Assembly (NCBI RefSeq): GCF_900129405.1
Contig: NZ_FQVQ01000002.1
Location: 62,001-126,000, forward strand
Reading direction: 5' to 3'
DNA length: 64,000 nucleotides
DNA from: Flavobacterium fontis
Lineage (GTDB): Bacteria; Bacteroidota; Bacteroidia; Flavobacteriales; Flavobacteriaceae
Positions 39,986 through 48,872 of this stretch are shown here, one piece after another. A model generated the notes under the pieces. The model made no database searches, was not told the origin of the DNA, and saw only the letters and a list, made by a program, of their open reading frames with translations. Made by a program: the position numbers and the translations under genes. Within the stretch, counting starts at the first letter, position 1. Every line of letters begins with the position of its first letter.

Positions 39986-40675
39986 TTAGCCTTCGAATTC
40001 TTCTTTTAATTTTCGAGCTTTTTCGGTATTTTTTAATTTGTATTGGTATAAATGATAAAGTTTTTGATACGTTGTTTTGGAATGACCAATTTCGTGCGCT
40101 TTCAAATAATGTGCTTCGGCTTTGGTGTACCGTTTAAAATATTCGTCAATGTATCCTTTGGCCATAAAACCGTCTACTTTGGAAATGCCCATTAATTCGT
40201 TGGCATATTTAATGGCTTTATTTTCACTGCCCCCAAGAATACCCGGTAATTCCAGATACAACATGACCAAAGCCCAACGGGTATCGACATGTTTGGCGTC
40301 TAATTGAGCCGCTTTAAGAAAGGCCGCTTCCACGTCATCAATCAAGCCGAGCGCTTTAAATTTACTAACGGATTTGGCTTTCATACCCATCGCTCCACCA
40401 TATTTATACCAATAGTTGGCATTGTTGGGAAAACGACTTTTTAGCGTACCATAACGATCAATGGCAGCATCCCAATCCTCTTGCTTCCCTGCGATATCGC
40501 CTAAATATTCTATCGTCTTTGGGGCATTGGGTTGCTCGCGCAAACTTTTCTCAAAACAAACTTTGGCTTGTTCCCATTTTTGGGCTTTAAACCATTGCTC
40601 TCCTTTTTCAAAATCGGATTGCGCCATTGTTCCTAGTGAAAACAATAAAAATACAATTTGCATGCAACGTTTCAT
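39986..40675 (-). CDS. exported tetratricopeptide-repeat protein
   Basis: 229 residues from the ATG at 40675, preceded by AGAAGGAGCTT, an unusually good Shine-Dalgarno-like sequence. A longer frame starts 7 codons earlier. Signal peptide MKRCMQIVFLLFSLGTMAQS. Several TPR units: FEKGEQWFKAQKWEQAKVCF, PKTIEYLGDIAGKQEDWDAA, KAEAHYLKAHEIGHSK. Likely a periplasmic scaffold; no enzymatic motif. Probably cotranscribed with mpl. Confidence 0.82.
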   Translation of the reverse strand: MKRCMQIVFLLFSLGTMAQSDFEKGEQWFKAQKWEQAKVCFEKSLREQPNAPKTIEYLGDIAGKQEDWDAAIDRYGTLKSRFPNNANYWYKYGGAMGMKAKSVSKFKALGLIDDVEAAFLKAAQLDAKHVDTRWALVMLYLELPGILGGSENKAIKYANELMGISKVDGFMAKGYIDEYFKRYTKAEAHYLKAHEIGHSKTTYQKLYHLYQYKLKNTEKARKLKEEFEG

Positions 40676-40699
40676 AAGCTCCTTCTTCGTTCTCAAAAA

Positions 40700-40732
40700 T
40701 AAAAAAACTCCGGCGATTGACCGGAGTTTTCA
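40700..40732 (-). terminator. terminator of the S46 peptidase gene
   Basis: AAAACTCCGG, 7-base loop, CCGGAGTTTT, with a T-rich tract on the minus-strand 3' side. Perfect 10-bp stem, 18 bases past the S46 stop; it could work in both directions. Confidence 0.9.
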
Positions 40733-40749
40733 TGTGATTTTATGGGAAA

Positions 40750-42900
40750 TTATTTGACTAAAGTCATTTCATCGACGATATGTTTCGCTCCAGCAAAATT
40801 TTCGATAACCCATAACACGTAGCGGATGTCTACGTTGATGGTGCGTTGTAATTTTTTATCAAAAATAACATCTCCTGCCATCGCTTCAATGTTACCGTCG
40901 AAAGCCAATCCGATTAATTCACCTTTACCATTCAATACAGGAGAACCTGAATTACCCCCTGTAATGTCATTATCGGTCAAGAAATTTACGTGTAATGAAC
41001 CATCTTTATCGGCATAACGACCAAACTCCTTGTTGGCGTTCATTTCAAGAACACGTGCTGGCAAATCAAACTCGGCATCGCCTTTTTTGTATTTTTTTAC
41101 CTGACCGGCCAAGGTAGTATAGTTGTTAATGGTCGCATCATTGCGTTTGTCGGCGGGTAAAGAACGAACTTTTCCATAGGTCAAACGCAAGGTTGAATTT
41201 GCATCAGGATATTTGATAGTCGCAATTTTGGATTCGCGCAATCCTTCAACCAACAGACGGAAAGCTGCTCCAAAGTCGTTTTGCGCTTTGGCAATTTCAT
41301 CTGATTTGGAATTGAAGTGTGTGATTAAATCAGCAGACAATACATACAAGGGGTCGTTGGTCAATTGTCCTTCAGAAGGAAACTGTAAAAACGCTTTTAC
41401 GCGGTCTAATGAACCGAAAATTGACATGTCAAAAGCGGCGTTGACATAGCTTGTAAAGTTATTATTATTGGCCTCACCAATCTTTTTCACCATAGGAGCC
41501 ATAGGATACCCTACCGCTTTTGTAGCATACAACGCCAATTGAGCCGCTAAAATATCACGCTCGGCAGGAATATGCATTTCTTTATACATTTCTTCCGCCA
41601 TTTCGGTTAGCATGGGCAACATTTGACTGCGTTTGGCCGCATCGGCTTTGGCATAGTTTTCCAATTGACGTCCAAGACTACGAGAAATGGTTCCCATTCC
41701 GGAGGTACGTAACAATTGTTGTAAATAATTATCATGACGTGACTTCTCATTGGTCAACGCATAATATTTGTTGATGGTTTCTACAACGGTACCGTATTTT
41801 GCCTTGTTTTCGGCTTTGTTGGCCCATTTGTTGAATTTGGCTTCTTGAGCCGCTTTGGTCTTGGCGGTTTCAAATTTAGTCAACGCATCAATCATTCCTT
41901 GACGGTTTTTCCAATAGTTGGCCGTAGAAGCATATTTGGAAGCATAGATCAAATTTAAAGCTGCATTTTGATCCATGTATTTTTTCATATTATCCATTCC
42001 TGTTTTAGCACCTTCAACCCAAGCAGGATAAGCAAATTTTACATTTTGCTCAATTCCACCAGCGGGCATCCAACGGTTGGTTCGACCCGGATAACCCAAA
42101 ATCATGGCAAAATCATTTTCTTTCACTCCCCCTAAATTTACAGGCAAGTAATGTTTGGGTTTTAAAGGCACATTTTTTTCAGAATATTCCGCTGGATTTC
42201 CATTAGCATCACCATAAATACGGAACATAGAGAAGTCAGCGGTATGACGAGGCCACTCCCAGTTGTCGGTATCCCCTCCAAATTTCCCTAAACTTTCTGG
42301 AGGAGTTCCTACCAAACGGACATCTTTATAATCTTGGTATACAAAATAGTAGAACTCATTGCCTTGGAAGAACGAGCGAACAGAAACAACATATTTACCG
42401 CCTTCGTTATTCTCTTTTTCAATTTTTGCGATTTCGGCGTTGATTGCTTTTTCGCGTTCTGCTTCGGTCATTTTATCATTGACTACCCCTAAAATTCGTT
42501 TGGTACAATCGTCCATTCGAACAAAAAAGCGCACAAATAAACTAGAGGGTTTTAATTCTCCTTTTTTATTGGCAGCCCAGTAGCCGTCTTTCAAATAATT
42601 TTTCTCTGCCGAGGACAATTCTGCAATAGCATCATATCCACAGTGGTGGTTGGTTAATACCAAACCGTCTTTGGAAATTACCTCAGCGGTACAACCTCCG
42701 TTAAATTGCACGATAGCATCTTTTAAACTGTGGTTGTTAATGCTGTAAATTTCCTCAGAGGTAAGTTGTAGTCCCATTTTTTGCATATCGCGGTGATTCA
42801 ACCGTTCGATAAACATTAAGAACCACATTCCCTCATCAGCTTTGAGTGAGAAAGGGGTTAGAAGCACTGCCGAAAGCAGCGTAAGTACAAGTTTTTTCAT
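40750..42900 (-). CDS. S46 family dipeptidyl-peptidase, DPP7-like
   Basis: Periplasmic serine exopeptidase that cuts dipeptides from peptide N-termini, feeding amino-acid catabolism. 716 residues from the ATG at 42900; the open frame runs 8 codons further. Signal peptide MKKLVLTLLSAVLLTPFSLKA. The mature start is the typical DEGMW. Catalytic histidine lies in LTNHHCGYDAI and the serine in GGNSGSPVLNGKG. Eighteen residues after that serine is glycine (AFDGN). The aspartate/glutamate-specific DPP11 has arginine there, so DPP7-like hydrophobic P1 preference is inferred. Confidence 0.92.
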   Translation of the reverse strand: MKKLVLTLLSAVLLTPFSLKADEGMWFLMFIERLNHRDMQKMGLQLTSEEIYSINNHSLKDAIVQFNGGCTAEVISKDGLVLTNHHCGYDAIAELSSAEKNYLKDGYWAANKKGELKPSSLFVRFFVRMDDCTKRILGVVNDKMTEAEREKAINAEIAKIEKENNEGGKYVVSVRSFFQGNEFYYFVYQDYKDVRLVGTPPESLGKFGGDTDNWEWPRHTADFSMFRIYGDANGNPAEYSEKNVPLKPKHYLPVNLGGVKENDFAMILGYPGRTNRWMPAGGIEQNVKFAYPAWVEGAKTGMDNMKKYMDQNAALNLIYASKYASTANYWKNRQGMIDALTKFETAKTKAAQEAKFNKWANKAENKAKYGTVVETINKYYALTNEKSRHDNYLQQLLRTSGMGTISRSLGRQLENYAKADAAKRSQMLPMLTEMAEEMYKEMHIPAERDILAAQLALYATKAVGYPMAPMVKKIGEANNNNFTSYVNAAFDMSIFGSLDRVKAFLQFPSEGQLTNDPLYVLSADLITHFNSKSDEIAKAQNDFGAAFRLLVEGLRESKIATIKYPDANSTLRLTYGKVRSLPADKRNDATINNYTTLAGQVKKYKKGDAEFDLPARVLEMNANKEFGRYADKDGSLHVNFLTDNDITGGNSGSPVLNGKGELIGLAFDGNIEAMAGDVIFDKKLQRTINVDIRYVLWVIENFAGAKHIVDEMTLVK

Positions 42901-42924
42901 GATTGTTTGTTTGTAATTATGCAA

Positions 42925-42966
42925 TAAAAAAAGAATTGTAAATAAACGGATTTACTTACAATTCTT
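42925..42966 (-). terminator. terminator of the M43 metalloprotease gene
   Basis: AAGAATTGTAA / TTACAATTCTT, a perfect 11-bp inverted repeat (42931-42966) followed on the minus strand by seven T. The loop is 14 bases. It separates the M43 gene from the S46 gene. Confidence 0.82.
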
Positions 42967-42986
42967 CAATGGTTTTAAGAAAATTT

Positions 42987-44297
42987 TTATTCTACAACAA
43001 CTTTCTTCGTTGCGATACCTTCTTGGGTACGTAACATCACAAAATACACTCCTTTTTGTGCTGAAGGTAACGTGATGGTGCGAACCAATTCGCTATTGTT
43101 AACTTGTTCTTCATCAACAATTACACGACCGGTAGCATCATATACTTGGAGCGTATAATTGGCAATGGGATTGGCAAACTGAACGGCAAAAGTTCCGTTG
43201 CTTGGGTTGGGAGCCAATGTAAATTGATTTTTCAAAATTTCTTCATTTCCTAACGTCGTCATGTTGAATTGTGAAGAAATGGTATTGTACCATGCGGTCA
43301 TACGGGTAGCTTGCCCTGCGGTGAACATATACATACACGCATCTTGCACATAATCCATGTAGTTCATGGTCAATTGTGGATTCCCTGTACATGGACTCGC
43401 TACATCCCCTGCAGGTAAGCAATCGTATTCAGGAGTATTGGTCGATTCTGTATCACATACGCGGTCACCAGAAGTAGCACAGTTGGATCCATCACAAGAC
43501 TGGAATGTATGCGCCAAGTTGAAGAAATGTCCCAATTCATGGGTTAACGTACGTCCTCTATTGTAGGGTGCAGTAGGCGCATAACCCGCACAGGTTGCTG
43601 GAGAGGTAGTCATTGTTGCCCCAAAGGCATTGTTATCAATTACTACGGTCATACCTTGACCTGGTGATCCTCCTAGTGGTGAAAATCCTAAAATACCACC
43701 CGTTAAATTTCGCACCACTAAGTTCATGTACCCTGACCATGTGGAATCTTGATTACAGCCGTCGGTACAACCAATATTCCCAGAGGTTAAGAAATCTGTA
43801 CCAAATGTCACGGCCACTGTTCCATTGGTCAATCCTGTTCCAGCGGGGTGGTTTTGGGTAGCCAAAATGAATTGCACATCCATGCTACCTACATTGGTAT
43901 TGGGATAAAATGAACTAGCACTGTTCCACAATGAGATATCAGAATTGGTGGCATTGTAGTCGGCATTCAAAATATTTACCTGTGTTTGAGCCAATGCGCG
44001 CAAACATGATTTCAATGATTCTGAAGAAGTATTCGCAACCGTTGGGTAGTGAACTGCTACAGGAATACGAATCGTTACATTAGGTGCCGCTTGAGTGGCT
44101 AAGCTAGAACGCCCTTCCAATTGTTCGGTAACTAAACGTCGTAACTCCGTTTCAAAACGGTCTTGCAACGCTTGGTGTTGCTGCTTCATCACCGGATTGG
44201 CCATTAATTTTTCCATGTAGGCATCGACACCGCAGGTACGTTGTTGCGCAAATCCTAACTGTGCGATACACAAAGCGAAAAGTAATCGTAATTTCAT
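42987..44297 (-). CDS. secreted M43 (cytophagalysin/pappalysin-type) zinc metalloprotease, T9SS cargo
   Basis: 436 residues. Signal peptide 1-17 (MKLRLLFALCIAQLGFAQ), a propeptide of about 55 residues, then the catalytic domain. Zinc motif HELGHFFNLAHTF at about residue 253 (HExxHxxGxxH). Met-turn in LTMNYMDYVQDACMYMFTAGQ. Several cysteine pairs suggest disulfides. The T9SS sorting domain is about the last 75 residues (TLAPNPSNGTFAVQFA to KKVVVE). It is therefore extracellular or cell-surface and, with the S46 peptidase downstream, fits a protein-degrading lifestyle. Own promoter and terminator. Confidence 0.92.
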   Translation of the reverse strand: MKLRLLFALCIAQLGFAQQRTCGVDAYMEKLMANPVMKQQHQALQDRFETELRRLVTEQLEGRSSLATQAAPNVTIRIPVAVHYPTVANTSSESLKSCLRALAQTQVNILNADYNATNSDISLWNSASSFYPNTNVGSMDVQFILATQNHPAGTGLTNGTVAVTFGTDFLTSGNIGCTDGCNQDSTWSGYMNLVVRNLTGGILGFSPLGGSPGQGMTVVIDNNAFGATMTTSPATCAGYAPTAPYNRGRTLTHELGHFFNLAHTFQSCDGSNCATSGDRVCDTESTNTPEYDCLPAGDVASPCTGNPQLTMNYMDYVQDACMYMFTAGQATRMTAWYNTISSQFNMTTLGNEEILKNQFTLAPNPSNGTFAVQFANPIANYTLQVYDATGRVIVDEEQVNNSELVRTITLPSAQKGVYFVMLRTQEGIATKKVVVE

Positions 44298-44350
44298 AAA
44301 GTGTAATTTAAATTTTTAGTGGTATAGCCTTATTGATTTATAAAATTTAG

Positions 44351-44380
44351 CAAATGTAGCCTATTTTTCTTTAAATCAAA
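44351..44380 (-). promoter_or_regulatory. promoter of the M43 metalloprotease gene
   Basis: Minus strand TTTG (44380-44377), 18-base spacer, TACATTTG (44358-44351); matches the Bacteroidota consensus. 53 bases before the start codon. Confidence 0.75.
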
Positions 44381-44409
44381 GCAATAAGCTCAATACTTCC
44401 GTATTATTT

Positions 44410-45411
44410 TTAGGAATTTAACATTTTCCAAAGCGTATCCTTCAGCTCTTGCAAGCCTTGCTGTGCTACTGAAGAAATAAACAAATAGGGAATTTGCTGA
44501 AAGTCACGATCCAAAAGCACCTTCATCTCGGCTTGGAGTTCGGCATCGAGCATATCGCTTTTGGAGATCACCAACAAGCGTTCTTTGTCGAGAAGCTCGG
44601 GATTGTAGCGTCGCAATTCATCCAATAAAATATCGTATTCCTTTTTGATGTCATCGGCATCGGCGGGTACTAGAAACAGGAGTGTTGAATTACGCTCGAT
44701 ATGGCGTAAAAAATAGTGCCCTAAGCCTTTTCCTTCGGCGGCTCCCTCGATAATTCCTGGAATATCGGCCATAACAAACGATTGAAAATCGCGATATGCC
44801 ACGATACCAAGATTGGGTTTCAAGGTTGTAAAAGGGTAATCTGCTATTTTGGGTTTGGCTGAAGTGAGCACCGACAATAACGTTGACTTTCCTGCATTGG
44901 GGAAACCGACCAATCCTACATCGGCCAAGACCTTTAACTCGAGAATCACATCGTGCTCTTCGGGGGGCATCCCAGGTTGGGCATAGCGAGGAGTTTGGTT
45001 GGTGGCGCTGCGAAAGTGCCAGTTCCCTAATCCTCCTTTACCGCCACGAGCTACGATTTTTTCTTCTCCATGTTCGGTGATTTCAAACAAGATTTCTTCG
45101 GTTTCTTGGTCTTTGACGACCGTACCGAGGGGGACTTCAATGATTTTATCTTCGCCGTCGTGCCCGGTGCTTCGGCTGCTTCCGCCATCGCCTCCGTGGC
45201 CCGCTTTTACGTGTTTGGTAAATTTCAAATGAAAAAGTGTCCACAAGTTTTTGTTGCCGCGCAAGATCACGTGACCTCCACGGCCACCGTCACCGCCGTC
45301 GGGACCACCTTTTTCGATAAATTTTTCACGATGTAAATGCGTAGACCCTTTGCCTCCTTTACCGGAGCTCACATAAATCTTTACATAGTCTACAAAATTT
45401 CCTTCTGTCAT
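44410..45411 (-). CDS. obgE: Obg family GTPase
   Basis: Ribosome-assembly and stress GTPase. 333 residues. The glycine-rich OBG domain (1-158) has [20 protein letters not shown] and [15 protein letters not shown]. The G domain has G1 [16 protein letters not shown]3 [20 protein letters not shown] and G4 VISKSDMLD. It lacks the C-terminal OCT domain, as in other Bacteroidota. A GC-rich spacer with a structured element separates it from the CNNM gene. Confidence 0.97.
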   Translation of the reverse strand: MTEGNFVDYVKIYVSSGKGGKGSTHLHREKFIEKGGPDGGDGGRGGHVILRGNKNLWTLFHLKFTKHVKAGHGGDGGSSRSTGHDGEDKIIEVPLGTVVKDQETEEILFEITEHGEEKIVARGGKGGLGNWHFRSATNQTPRYAQPGMPPEEHDVILELKVLADVGLVGFPNAGKSTLLSVLTSAKPKIADYPFTTLKPNLGIVAYRDFQSFVMADIPGIIEGAAEGKGLGHYFLRHIERNSTLLFLVPADADDIKKEYDILLDELRRYNPELLDKERLLVISKSDMLDAELQAEMKVLLDRDFQQIPYLFISSVAQQGLQELKDTLWKMLNS

Positions 45412-45426
45412 GGGTTTGGTATTGAG

Positions 45427-45453
45427 CCAGCCTTGGTTTTGCCCTTGGGCTGG
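45427..45453. repeat. GC-rich inverted repeat upstream of obgE
   Basis: CCAGCC...GGCTGG (perfect 6-bp arms, 15-base loop containing GG/CC) lies 16 bases before the obgE start. Without a T tract it is not a terminator; it may form an mRNA leader hairpin. Confidence 0.4.
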
Positions 45454-45500
45454 ATTAGGAACACGGTTGGGTGGTCCTGTTGAAAACGATTCGTGTATTC

Positions 45501-45562
45501 TAGCCCCGGGAGCGCCGGCATCCCCCGATTTTCGGGGATATAGGCAATCACGGGAAGGGGGT
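45501..45562 (+). ncRNA. structured repeat element, copy 2 (Flavo-1-like candidate)
   Basis: From TAGCCCCG: outer stem CCCG/CGGG, internal loop 11/11 (GGAGCGCCGGC and ATAGGCAATCA), inner stem ATCCCC/GGGGAT extended by CGA/TCG around a TTT loop. Same layout and flanking words as the copy at 33455-33514, but with different inner-loop sequences. Orientation is opposite to the flanking genes (both minus). The surrounding spacer (45412-45587) is clearly more GC-rich than its neighbours. Confidence 0.6.
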
Positions 45563-45587
45563 TGATCGGGTTGTGGGGTGCTTGCTC

Positions 45588-46868
45588 CTACTGATCGGCC
45601 ACATAAGGGGCAACGCGTATTTTCTCGACCTTGGCGCCTGCAGTTTCCAAAATGGTGAACTGCATTTTATTCCAAATCAGAAGTTCCCCTTGCTTGGGAA
45701 TATACCCCATTTCGGTGGTGATTAGGCCGCTCACCGTGGTCACTTCATAATCGCCAATCAAGTCGTCCATATCAAAATAGGTAAGAAAATCATGCAGTGA
45801 ATATTGACCGTCAACGGTCCAGGTGCCATCGGCTTCAGCCACCAGCTGGTATTCGTCTTCATCAAAATCGGACGCATCGCCCACCAAAGCTTCTAAAATG
45901 TCGTTGAGCGTAATTATTCCTTGGAAAATCCCGTGTTCGTCGACGATTAGGGCTTGGTGATTTTTGGTGGATTTAAAATTTTCGAGCGCTTTGTAGGCCG
46001 ATGTATGTTCGATCAAATACGTGGCTTCGCGTGTAATTTCGCTGAGTTTAAAATCTTTTTGCTCCAATCCCACAAACAAATCTTTGAGCAATACGATACC
46101 TTTCACTTCATCGAGGTTGTCTTCACAAACAGGGTACACCGAATGCATTTCGTTGAGAATTTTCTCTTTGACCTCGGCAAAAGTGTCTTCCATGGTGAGG
46201 TAGACCACATCATTGCGGTGGGTCATCAAGGAATTGACTTTGCGATCACCGATATGAAACACGCGTTCTACGATATCTTGTTCAATTTCCTGTACCTCGC
46301 CCACTTCGGTGCCTTCTTTGATGATGGCTTTGATTTCTTCTTCGGTGACTTTCCCGTCGGCGGTGGGTTTGATTTGAAACAGTTTCAAAAGCGCCTCGGT
46401 AGAAGTAGTCAACAACCAAACGAAAGGCATGGTGATTTTGGACACGAGTTTCATGGGCACGGCCACGGCTTTGGCGATACCTTCGGGGAAATTAAGCCCA
46501 ATACGCTTTGGCAGTAATTCGCCCAATACCAGAGAGAAAAAGGTAAGCACCACCACTACAACAATGGTAGCCAACGAATCGGCGTAGGGGGCTAGTGCGG
46601 GAAATCCGGCAATTGCATCTTGTACATCTTGGGTTACTTTCTCGCCGGAGTAAATCCCTGTAAGAATGCCGATTAGGGTAATCCCTATTTGCACCGTGGA
46701 CAAGAATTTATTGGGAGAATTGGCGAGATCAAGCGCGGCTTTGGCATTGGAATTACCTTTTTTAGCCGCCGTTTCCAATCGGTTTTTACGCGCCGAAATC
46801 AAGGCAATTTCCGACATCGAAAAGACCCCGTTGAGTAGGATTAAAAAGAGAATAATCAGTATTTCCAT
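45588..46868 (-). CDS. CNNM/CBS-domain membrane protein (HlyC/CorC family)
   Basis: 426 residues. The CNNM transmembrane domain (about 1-190) has three to four helices and the stretch [21 protein letters not shown] pair spans about 205-335 ([39 protein letters not shown]). The CorC_HlyC transporter-associated domain lies at about 345-425 ([20 protein letters not shown]). Family members are linked to magnesium or cobalt efflux; the old name haemolysin is misleading. Ion specificity is not determinable here. Confidence 0.9.
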   Translation of the reverse strand: MEILIILFLILLNGVFSMSEIALISARKNRLETAAKKGNSNAKAALDLANSPNKFLSTVQIGITLIGILTGIYSGEKVTQDVQDAIAGFPALAPYADSLATIVVVVVLTFFSLVLGELLPKRIGLNFPEGIAKAVAVPMKLVSKITMPFVWLLTTSTEALLKLFQIKPTADGKVTEEEIKAIIKEGTEVGEVQEIEQDIVERVFHIGDRKVNSLMTHRNDVVYLTMEDTFAEVKEKILNEMHSVYPVCEDNLDEVKGIVLLKDLFVGLEQKDFKLSEITREATYLIEHTSAYKALENFKSTKNHQALIVDEHGIFQGIITLNDILEALVGDASDFDEDEYQLVAEADGTWTVDGQYSLHDFLTYFDMDDLIGDYEVTTVSGLITTEMGYIPKQGELLIWNKMQFTILETAGAKVEKIRVAPYVADQ

Positions 46869-46880
46869 AGGCTGTCACAA

Positions 46881-46919
46881 AAAAAGAGCCTTCGTCCCGA
46901 AGTCCGAAAATGCTCTTTT
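46881..46919 (-). terminator. terminator of adk
   Basis: Outer stem AAAAGAGC/GCTCTTTT enclosing a second perfect hairpin CTTCG-TCC-CGAAG; followed by T7 on the minus strand. It lies 60 bases past the adk stop. Confidence 0.82.
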
Positions 46920-46978
46920 CTGGTGTACAAATATCTTAAAAATTATTGAATTACGGCTAACATTCAACGGTTTCCTAT

Positions 46979-47551
46979 TTAAAAAGTATCCAATACTGCA
47001 CTCAAACGCGCGGTAACTTCGGCGATACTTCCTATTCCATCCACCGCATAAAACTTTCCTTGGGCTTGGTAATACGCCATAAGAGGCGCTGTTTTTTCGT
47101 TGTATTCTTGGTAGCGGTTGCGAATTTTTTCTTCGTCTTGATCGTCGGGACGGCCTGAGGTTTTACCCCGTTCCAACAAGCGTGCTACAAGAATTTCATC
47201 GTCGGCTTCCAAGGCTACGGTAGCGCGAATAGACTCCCCTTTGGACGCTAAAAAAGCATCTAGTGCTTCGGCTTGCGCGATAGTACGTGGAAAACCATCA
47301 AACAAGAACCCTGCAGAATCAGGATTTTTTTCCACTTCGCTTTGCAACATTTGAATGGTTACAGCATCGGGGACCAAATCGCCTTTATCCATGTAGGTTT
47401 TGGCCAATTGCCCCAACTCGGTTTCATTTTTGATGTTATACCGAAAAATATCCCCTGTAGAAAGGTGTGTCAAGTTGTATTTTTCTTTCAAAAATTCGGC
47501 TTGGGTTCCTTTTCCCGCGCCAGGTTTCCCAAAAAGAACGATGTTAATCAT
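46979..47551 (-). CDS. adk: adenylate kinase, short-LID type
   Basis: Interconverts ATP + AMP and 2 ADP. 190 residues. P-loop LFGKPGAGKGTQ, AMP site THLSTGDIFR and LFDGFPRTIAQAE, then the catalytic arginine in RLLERGKTSGRPDDQDEEKI. The LID is the short form (no zinc-finger insert), as in other Bacteroidota. Neighbours hpt, purK and purE are also purine genes. Confidence 0.97.
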   Translation of the reverse strand: MINIVLFGKPGAGKGTQAEFLKEKYNLTHLSTGDIFRYNIKNETELGQLAKTYMDKGDLVPDAVTIQMLQSEVEKNPDSAGFLFDGFPRTIAQAEALDAFLASKGESIRATVALEADDEILVARLLERGKTSGRPDDQDEEKIRNRYQEYNEKTAPLMAYYQAQGKFYAVDGIGSIAEVTARLSAVLDTF

Positions 47552-47572
47552 TATGGTATTGAAGTTTAGGTT

Positions 47573-47628
47573 TTAGACTTTAGAAGTTCGACGTTAGACT
47601 TTAGAAGTTCGACGTTAGTCATTAGATT
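47573..47628. repeat. intergenic 7-bp-period tandem repeat (adk-hpt spacer)
   Basis: Two exact copies of a 21-base unit TTAGACTTTAGAAGTTCGACG (47573-47593, 47594-47614), itself three related heptamers, then TTAGTCA and TTAGATT (47615-47628). It fills most of the spacer between the hpt stop and the adk start. Confidence 0.85.
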
Positions 47629-47635
47629 ATTTAGA

Positions 47636-48166
47636 TTATTGCGCCAGTTGGTATACATCGGGTAGATTACGACCGAGACCGTTGTAATCCAATCCATAGC
47701 CCACAATGAATTTATTGGGAATGCGGATACCGATGTAATCGATTTTTACCTCTTGCTGATATGCTTCGGGTTTGAAAAATAAGGTTGCAATTTTCAAATG
47801 CTTCACTTTTTGTTGTTTCAAAAGTTGTTTTAAAGCCACAATGGTCGTTCCCGTATCGATGATATCTTCTACGATTACCACGGTTCTTCCTTCCAGATTT
47901 TCATTCAACCCAATCAAATGTTTTACGTCATGGGTACTTTCTGTACCTTCGTAGGAACTCACTTTAAGGAAACTCACTTCACACATCCCGCGATAGGCTT
48001 TCATCAAATCACCCATCACCATAAAAGAACCGTTGAGTACTCCGATAAAAACAGGAACCTCATCAAAAAAATCATCTGCCATTTGCTTGGCCATATTTTG
48101 AATGGCAAAGTCAATTTCCTCCGAGGCAATGAAGGGTTCAAACGTTTTATCGTGTAAATGAATCAT
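47636..48166 (-). CDS. hpt: hypoxanthine phosphoribosyltransferase
   Basis: Purine salvage enzyme making IMP or GMP from bases and PRPP. 176 residues. Motifs: VFIGVLNGSFMVMGDLM, flexible-loop region SSYEGTESTHDVK, and the PRPP-binding signature VVIVEDIIDTGTTI. C-terminal KFIVGYGLDYNGLGRNLP. Confidence 0.95.
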   Translation of the reverse strand: MIHLHDKTFEPFIASEEIDFAIQNMAKQMADDFFDEVPVFIGVLNGSFMVMGDLMKAYRGMCEVSFLKVSSYEGTESTHDVKHLIGLNENLEGRTVVIVEDIIDTGTTIVALKQLLKQQKVKHLKIATLFFKPEAYQQEVKIDYIGIRIPNKFIVGYGLDYNGLGRNLPDVYQLAQ

Positions 48167-48262
48167 AGGTGTTGGGCTTGGGAATAAGGTGCAAATTTAA
48201 CAACTAAAACCTATTAAAAATCAACTCGTTCGTAAAATTTGCAAATTTGATATATTTACGTC

Positions 48263-48802
48263 ATGAATTCCGATGACTACTCCCAAATCGCTTCCATTAA
48301 AGCGTATCGAGCGACCCGAGATTTTTATAAAATGCGTGCTTTTGAGTCGCCCGAATTTTTGGCGCTTCTTGTGGCAGTGGGTTGCAACCCTAAAGACAAA
48401 CACCATTACAAAGCGTTGTGGATTTTGGAGTTGGTGGCTGAAGAACGCATAGCCTTGCTCGCCCCATATTTGGATGAATTTTGCAATACATTGTCGCAAT
48501 TGACGTTGGATCCCGCAGTGCGACCGGCTTCAAAAATTTGTTTGTTTTTGGTGACTCAAAAAGAAATTACTTTACTCCCTGTTCACGAGGAAAAAATCAT
48601 TGAAGGCTGTCTCGATTTTATCTTGCGGGAGGCAAAAGTGGCGACGATAGCTTATGCGCTTCGGGCGTTGTTTCGTTTGGGGGAAAAATATCCGTGGGTT
48701 CATAATGAATTGCGATTACTGTTGTCACGCGAATGGGAGAATCCCTCGCCCGCAATGCGGTTTGTGTTAAAGGAAACGCTACATCGTTTGGCCAACCGAT
48801 AA
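48263..48802 (+). CDS. conserved hypothetical protein, HEAT-like helical repeats
   Basis: 179 residues, no signal peptide. Composed of repeated amphipathic helices (YKALWILELVAEERIALLAP, FILREAKVATIAYALRALFR), suggesting a small HEAT/ARM-type scaffold. No catalytic motif. A TATATTTA box ends four bases before the ATG. Lies divergent from hpt and 70 bases upstream of purK. Not recognised as a named family. Confidence 0.78.
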   Translation: MNSDDYSQIASIKAYRATRDFYKMRAFESPEFLALLVAVGCNPKDKHHYKALWILELVAEERIALLAPYLDEFCNTLSQLTLDPAVRPASKICLFLVTQKEITLLPVHEEKIIEGCLDFILREAKVATIAYALRALFRLGEKYPWVHNELRLLLSREWENPSPAMRFVLKETLHRLANR

Positions 48803-48846
48803 CGAAGTAGTCTTGGAGGAAAGGACGTAATCAACTTCAGAAATAT

Positions 48847-48854
48847 TATATTTG
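48847..48854 (+). promoter_or_regulatory. probable purK promoter, TATATTTG
   Basis: Perfect TAnnTTTG match 18 bases before the purK ATG; -33 element not clear. Confidence 0.5.
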
Positions 48855-48872
48855 CACAAACAACACAACACT

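Noticed and set aside
45954..46517. 187-codon plus-strand open frame inside the CNNM gene
   Set aside because: Fully antisense to a well-supported gene; rich in Phe and His with no family-like motif, as expected from complementing CNNM codons.
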